From Roseovarius sp. MMSF_3350 (GTDB lineage: Bacteria; Pseudomonadota; Alphaproteobacteria; Rhodobacterales; Rhodobacteraceae): DNA of 64,000 nt. Position numbers and translations under genes: made by a program. This document shows, in pieces, positions 61,144-64,000 of this stretch. The stretch covers positions 39,431 to 103,430 of the forward strand of contig NZ_JASHIZ010000016.1 of the NCBI RefSeq assembly GCF_030733425.1, in the 5' to 3' direction. The notes beneath the pieces are model-generated. The model did no database searches, was not told the origin of the DNA, and was given only the letters and a program-made list of their open reading frames with translations. Position 1 is the first letter of the stretch; every line of letters begins with the position of its first letter.

Positions 61144-61368
61144 ATGTCAGTCGGTTTCAACAGACCTTCCCGCGAACACGCGCGGCTGCGCCGGTGCCAC
61201 CGCTGCACCGGCTCTGGCCAGGCACCCTGTCAGATCTGTTTCGGCCGCGGCACCACCCACCGGCGCCTGGACCGCCTGGGCAAACCCGTCCACGACCGCT
61301 GCGACGGCTGCTTCGGCCGCAAGACCACCCGCTGCGGGCTCTGCAACGGCGAGGGCTACATTTCCTGA
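61144..61368 (+). CDS. mini-protein with DnaJ-type zinc-finger repeats
   Basis: A 74-residue ORF. It carries four CxxC-type motifs in DnaJ zinc-finger style: CHRCTGSG, CQICFGRG, CDGCFGRK and CGLCNGEG. Four pairs would bind two zinc ions, as in the cysteine-rich domain of DnaJ. There is no J domain, so it cannot stimulate Hsp70 in the usual way; it may be a substrate-binding or disulphide-related chaperone. AAAGG precedes the ATG. The same 24-nt hairpin repeat as at 38525 lies 13 bases downstream. Confidence 0.8.
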   Translation: MSVGFNRPSREHARLRRCHRCTGSGQAPCQICFGRGTTHRRLDRLGKPVHDRCDGCFGRKTTRCGLCNGEGYIS

Positions 61369-61380
61369 AAACCCGGCCTG

Positions 61381-61404
61381 GTAGGGTGGGTGAAAACCCA
61401 CGCG
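61381..61404. repeat. dispersed hairpin repeat, copy 2
   Basis: Identical over 24 nt to 38525-38548, with the GTGGGT-GAAA-ACCCAC hairpin. It sits between the zinc-finger mini-protein and the nitrile-hydratase-family operon. Confidence 0.7.
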
Positions 61405-61456
61405 CTGGCGCAATCCCCATGGACACGCGCCGCCCCACCGTCCTACCCTTCGGCGC

Positions 61457-61792
61457 ATGACAGATACACCCGAACACCGCTGGCACGACATGGGCGGACG
61501 ATCCGCCGGCCCCATCGCGATGGAGGGCCACGATTTCGCGCTTTGGGAAAAACGCGTCGACGCGCTCATGGTGCTCTGCGGCGCCAAGGGTCTCTTCACC
61601 GTCGACGGCCTCCGCCGCGCGCTCGAGGACATGGGCGAGGACGCGTTCGAGACGCTCAGCTACTACGACCGCTGGATCGCCGCCACCAACCAGAACCTCA
61701 TCGAGGCGGGCGTCTACACGCTCGAGGAACTGGGCCAGCGCATGGAAGAGGTCGCCCGCCGCGGCCCCACTTATGGCGAGGCGCAGGAATGA
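61457..61792 (+). CDS. nitrile-hydratase-family beta subunit, N-terminal half as separate gene
   Basis: A 111-residue protein: EHRWHDMGGRSAGPI, FALWEKRVDALMVLCGAKGLFTVDGLRRALEDMG and SYYDRWIAATNQNLIEAGVYTLEELGQR. This is the helical N-terminal domain of nitrile hydratase beta, which wraps around the alpha subunit. It overlaps the next gene by ATGA. In thiocyanate hydrolase the homologous domain is likewise a separate subunit (ScnB). Activity requires the metal-bearing subunit at 62063. Confidence 0.86.
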   Translation: MTDTPEHRWHDMGGRSAGPIAMEGHDFALWEKRVDALMVLCGAKGLFTVDGLRRALEDMGEDAFETLSYYDRWIAATNQNLIEAGVYTLEELGQRMEEVARRGPTYGEAQE

Positions 61793-62061
61793 CCCCGAAA
61801 GGAAACCGCGTCCGCGTCAAGGCCATGTATCCTCCGGGCCATGTCCGCGCGCCTTTCTACCTGCGCGGCAAGACCGGCGAGGTCGAGCGCATCCTGGGCC
61901 GCTTTCGCAGCCCCGAACAGCTCGCCTACGGCCTGCCCGCCCCGGAAAAGACCCTCTACCGCGTCCGCTTCACCATGGCCGAGCTTTGGGGCGACGCGGC
62001 GGAAAACCCCGCTGATACAGTGGATGCCGAGATTTACGACCACTGGCTCGAAGAGGCCTGA
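61789..62061 (+). CDS. nitrile-hydratase-family beta subunit, C-terminal SH3-like half
   Basis: A 90-residue protein: GNRVRVKAMYPPGHVRAPFYLRGKTGEVERILGRF and KTLYRVRFTMAELWGDAAENPADTVDAEIYDHWLEEA. This is the SH3-like C-terminal domain of nitrile hydratase beta, equivalent to the ScnA subunit of thiocyanate hydrolase. The start overlaps the stop of the preceding gene and the alpha gene begins at 62063, two bases past this stop. The gene is too complete to be a fragment from a frameshift. Confidence 0.86.
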   Translation: MTPKGNRVRVKAMYPPGHVRAPFYLRGKTGEVERILGRFRSPEQLAYGLPAPEKTLYRVRFTMAELWGDAAENPADTVDAEIYDHWLEEA

Positions 62062-62062
62062 C

Positions 62063-62713
62063 ATGCCCCACGACCACCATGACCACGATCATCTCTCGCC
62101 CTCCGGCCACCCCTACCGGCAGGACAACGACGCCCCCCTCACCTATTTCCAGCGCATGGAAATCGCCGTGCGCGAACTCCTGATCGAAAAGGGCCACCTT
62201 ACCCCGGCCGAGATCGCCACCCAGATCGACACGATGGATGCCCGCTCGCCCGCCAACGGCGCCGCCGTGGTCGCCCGCGCCTGGACCGACCCCGCCTTCA
62301 AGGCCCGGCTGATGGAAAACGCCGGCGATGCCACGCGCGAAATGGGCTTCGACATCGGCCCCCTGCACCTGGTGGCGGTCGAGAACACCGCCGACATCCA
62401 CAACATGATCGTCTGCACGCTCTGCTCGTGCTACCCGCGCAACCTCCTGGGCCTGCCGCCCGACTGGTACAAGACCCGCGCCTACCGCTCCCGCGCGGTC
62501 CGCGAACCCCGCGCGGTCCTGCGCGAATTCGGCCTCGAGCTTCCCGAGACCACGCGCATCCGCGTCCACGACAGCACCGCCGACATGCGCTACATCGTCC
62601 TGCCCGCCCGTCCCCCGGGCACCGAAGACATCACCGAGGCCGCGCTGGCCAAGCTGGTCACCCGCGACTCCATGATCGGCACCGGCCTGCCCCTCGCGCC
62701 TGAAAACACTTGA
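62063..62713 (+). CDS. nitrile-hydratase-family alpha subunit, cobalt-type metal site
   Basis: A 216-residue catalytic subunit. The claw motif is VCTLCSC (117-123) in MIVCTLCSCYPRNLLG; Thr rather than Ser at the third position is typical of cobalt enzymes, and the cysteines are normally oxidised to sulfenate/sulfinate. The N terminus MPHDHHDHDHLSPSGHP is histidine-rich and may help capture metal. The family hydrates nitriles to amides or, as ScnC, hydrolyses thiocyanate. Order beta-N, beta-C, alpha matches scnB-scnA-scnC. No activator or metallochaperone gene is visible nearby. Confidence 0.9.
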   Translation: MPHDHHDHDHLSPSGHPYRQDNDAPLTYFQRMEIAVRELLIEKGHLTPAEIATQIDTMDARSPANGAAVVARAWTDPAFKARLMENAGDATREMGFDIGPLHLVAVENTADIHNMIVCTLCSCYPRNLLGLPPDWYKTRAYRSRAVREPRAVLREFGLELPETTRIRVHDSTADMRYIVLPARPPGTEDITEAALAKLVTRDSMIGTGLPLAPENT

Positions 62714-62744
62714 GGCAGCCCCGCCCCCGGCGTATCTCCTGCCC

Positions 62745-63677
62745 ATGAGCAGCGCGCCAGAAAAGATCCCCCTCGTCGAACGCCTGACCGGCGCGGCCCT
62801 CGTCGCGCCCATCCGCATGGCCCGCCTGCTGCCCTATCGCTGGCGCATCCCCTTCGCGGCCTGGCTGACGACGCGGGTGCTGGCGCCACTCGCGGGCTAC
62901 CGCAAACGCGTGCGCGACAACCTCGCCCTCGTCCGTCCCGACCTGTCGCAGGCCGATATCGAGACGCTCGCCCGCCGCGTGCCCGACAATGCCGGCCGCA
63001 ACATGATGGAGCTCTACTCGCCCGAGTTCCCCGACCATGCCCGCAAGTCGCCGGTGGTCGGCCCCGGCCTGCCGGATGTGCGCGCCGCCCGCGATTCCGG
63101 CCGACCGGTCATCTTCGTCACCGGCCATTTCGGCAGCTTCAACGCCGCGCGCATGGCGATGATGGAACAGGGCTTCAACATGGGCGTCTTCTACCGCCCC
63201 ATGGCCAACCGCCCCTTCAACGCGCATTACGTCCGCGCCATGGCCGCGCTCTCCGAGCCGATGTTCGAACAGGGCCGCAAGGGCATGATGCAGATGGTCA
63301 AGCACCTGCGCTCGGGCGGCGTGCTGGCGATCCTCAACGATCTCAACGCCCATGACGGCGTGCCCCTCGATTTCTTCGGCAAGCCGGCCCTCACCTCGCT
63401 CGCCACCGCCGAAATGGCGCTGAAATTCGATGCGCTGCTGGTTCCGGTCTGGGGCCTGCGCGACCCCGATGGCCTCCACTTCACCATCCACACCGAAACA
63501 CCCATCGCCCATTCCGACCCGGTCACCATGACCCGCGAATTCAATGCCCGCCTTGAAGCGGCCGTGCGCGACAACATGGAACAATGGTTCTGGATCCACC
63601 GCCGTTGGAAAGACGGCACCGGCCCGCTGGCCGACCGCGGCGCCGACTACCTGCGCGAGCTGGACGAGAAGGCCTGA
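62745..63677 (+). CDS. lysophospholipid/lipid A acyltransferase (LpxL/HtrB family), variant active site
   Basis: A 310-residue acyltransferase of the LpxL/HtrB family. The N-terminal part has only weak hydrophobic segments. The catalytic HX4(D/E) motif reads TGHFGSFNAAR: His128 is present, but the acidic position is Asn133. Downstream FYRPMANRPFN and GGVLAILNDLNAHDGVPLDFFGKPA keep the pattern of the family substrate-binding loop. It would add a secondary acyl chain to lipid A or act on another lipid acceptor. The missing acid raises doubt about standard activity. Confidence 0.86.
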   Translation: MSSAPEKIPLVERLTGAALVAPIRMARLLPYRWRIPFAAWLTTRVLAPLAGYRKRVRDNLALVRPDLSQADIETLARRVPDNAGRNMMELYSPEFPDHARKSPVVGPGLPDVRAARDSGRPVIFVTGHFGSFNAARMAMMEQGFNMGVFYRPMANRPFNAHYVRAMAALSEPMFEQGRKGMMQMVKHLRSGGVLAILNDLNAHDGVPLDFFGKPALTSLATAEMALKFDALLVPVWGLRDPDGLHFTIHTETPIAHSDPVTMTREFNARLEAAVRDNMEQWFWIHRRWKDGTGPLADRGADYLRELDEKA

Positions 63678-64000
63678 TACAAAGGTGCGGCTGCGCCGCG
63701 CTCTAATTTTCGTCGAGGGGCCAGCTCCTCGAGCACCCCGGTGTTCGCGAACGGCAACTGTGCGCCCTTTGTATCGAAAGCCTCATTTAATTTTCTGTAG
63801 CAACTCTATGGAAGACGCACCTAGGAGTTTAAGTGCAGGGTCGAACGTGGACAGGAAGAGGGATATCCTTAAGCCCATTTCACTTAACCGACTGACACTA
63901 ATTAATTTTTTTATTGACAATGCTCCCGCCGGAGGCTCCACCACCTGCCGCGCGCGATGAGGTCTGCGCCTCGTCCCCCTGCCGCTTCGACACGGCGGGG
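63678..64000. other. intergenic region at right edge
   Basis: A 323-base stretch without a recognisable gene. The first about 90 bases are GC-rich with small inverted repeats (GCGGC-TGC-GCCGC near 63685). The part 63765-63925 is A/T-rich, with TTAATTTTTTTATTGACA near 63903-63920 that could hold a promoter for a gene beyond the window. Nothing else supported. Confidence 0.4.

Overview
The window is GC-rich chromosomal DNA from an alphaproteobacterium, most likely a marine Rhodobacteraceae (Roseobacter-group) species. This is an inference from protein content: a TRAP transporter, YejABEF, a BMP-type nucleoside ABC system, a membrane-anchored cytochrome c beside prephenate dehydratase, a small SRP RNA and a tripartite nitrile-hydratase-family operon. 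No phage, IS element or CRISPR array was seen.

Region 1 (1-25,400) reads as an accessory stress and detoxification block. It holds two MDR quinone-reductase-like enzymes, two YcaC-type isochorismatase-fold hydrolases, a catalase, three alpha/beta hydrolases (one fused to a ring-cleaving dioxygenase), a second, broken ring-cleaving dioxygenase, a glutathione transferase, a DJ-1/PfpI protein, a pirin, a Rid protein, two XapX mini-membrane proteins, an MFS exporter, a lone RND-type adaptor, a large amidohydrolase and a polar amino acid ABC transporter. Two paralogous AraC-type regulators (20,545-21,468 and 23,429-24,334) bracket a glycosyltransferase and an FkbM methyltransferase and probably control part of the block. 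The block stops at an elongator tRNA-Met (25,414-25,490), and a truncated NTF2-like gene lies just before it, so the tRNA is a plausible island boundary.

Region 2 (25,592-44,345) looks like core genome: an FAD-linked oxidase, a divergent Amt ammonium transporter with a 56-residue membrane companion, a PHB-depolymerase-like esterase, an NAD(P)-binding protein, a TauE/SafE permease with its TIGR02186 partner, a BmpA-type nucleoside ABC operon with a LysE-type exporter and an NTF2-like gene inside it, and the YejABEF peptide importer.

Region 3 (44,556-56,875) holds a two-haem membrane cytochrome c whose haem domains are joined by a long acidic repeat linker, prephenate dehydratase, a small exported protein made almost entirely of eight copies of a 14-19-residue acidic repeat, an SRPBCC protein, NudC, a 2',3'-cyclic nucleotide phosphodiesterase-like protein, the 4.5S-type SRP RNA, an orphan 7TM histidine kinase and a complete TRAP transporter.

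Region 4 (57,010-64,000) holds a dual-specificity phosphatase, a neutral zinc metallopeptidase, a DUF202 protein, dnaX, a small membrane protein, a DnaJ-zinc-finger-like mini protein, a three-gene split nitrile hydratase / thiocyanate hydrolase-type operon, and an LpxL-type acyltransferase lacking the usual acidic catalytic residue.

The best candidates for something undescribed are the tandem-repeat exported protein, the two-haem cytochrome with the acidic spacer, the dioxygenase-hydrolase fusion in its AraC-linked cluster, the Amt companion peptide and the split nitrile-hydratase-family enzyme.
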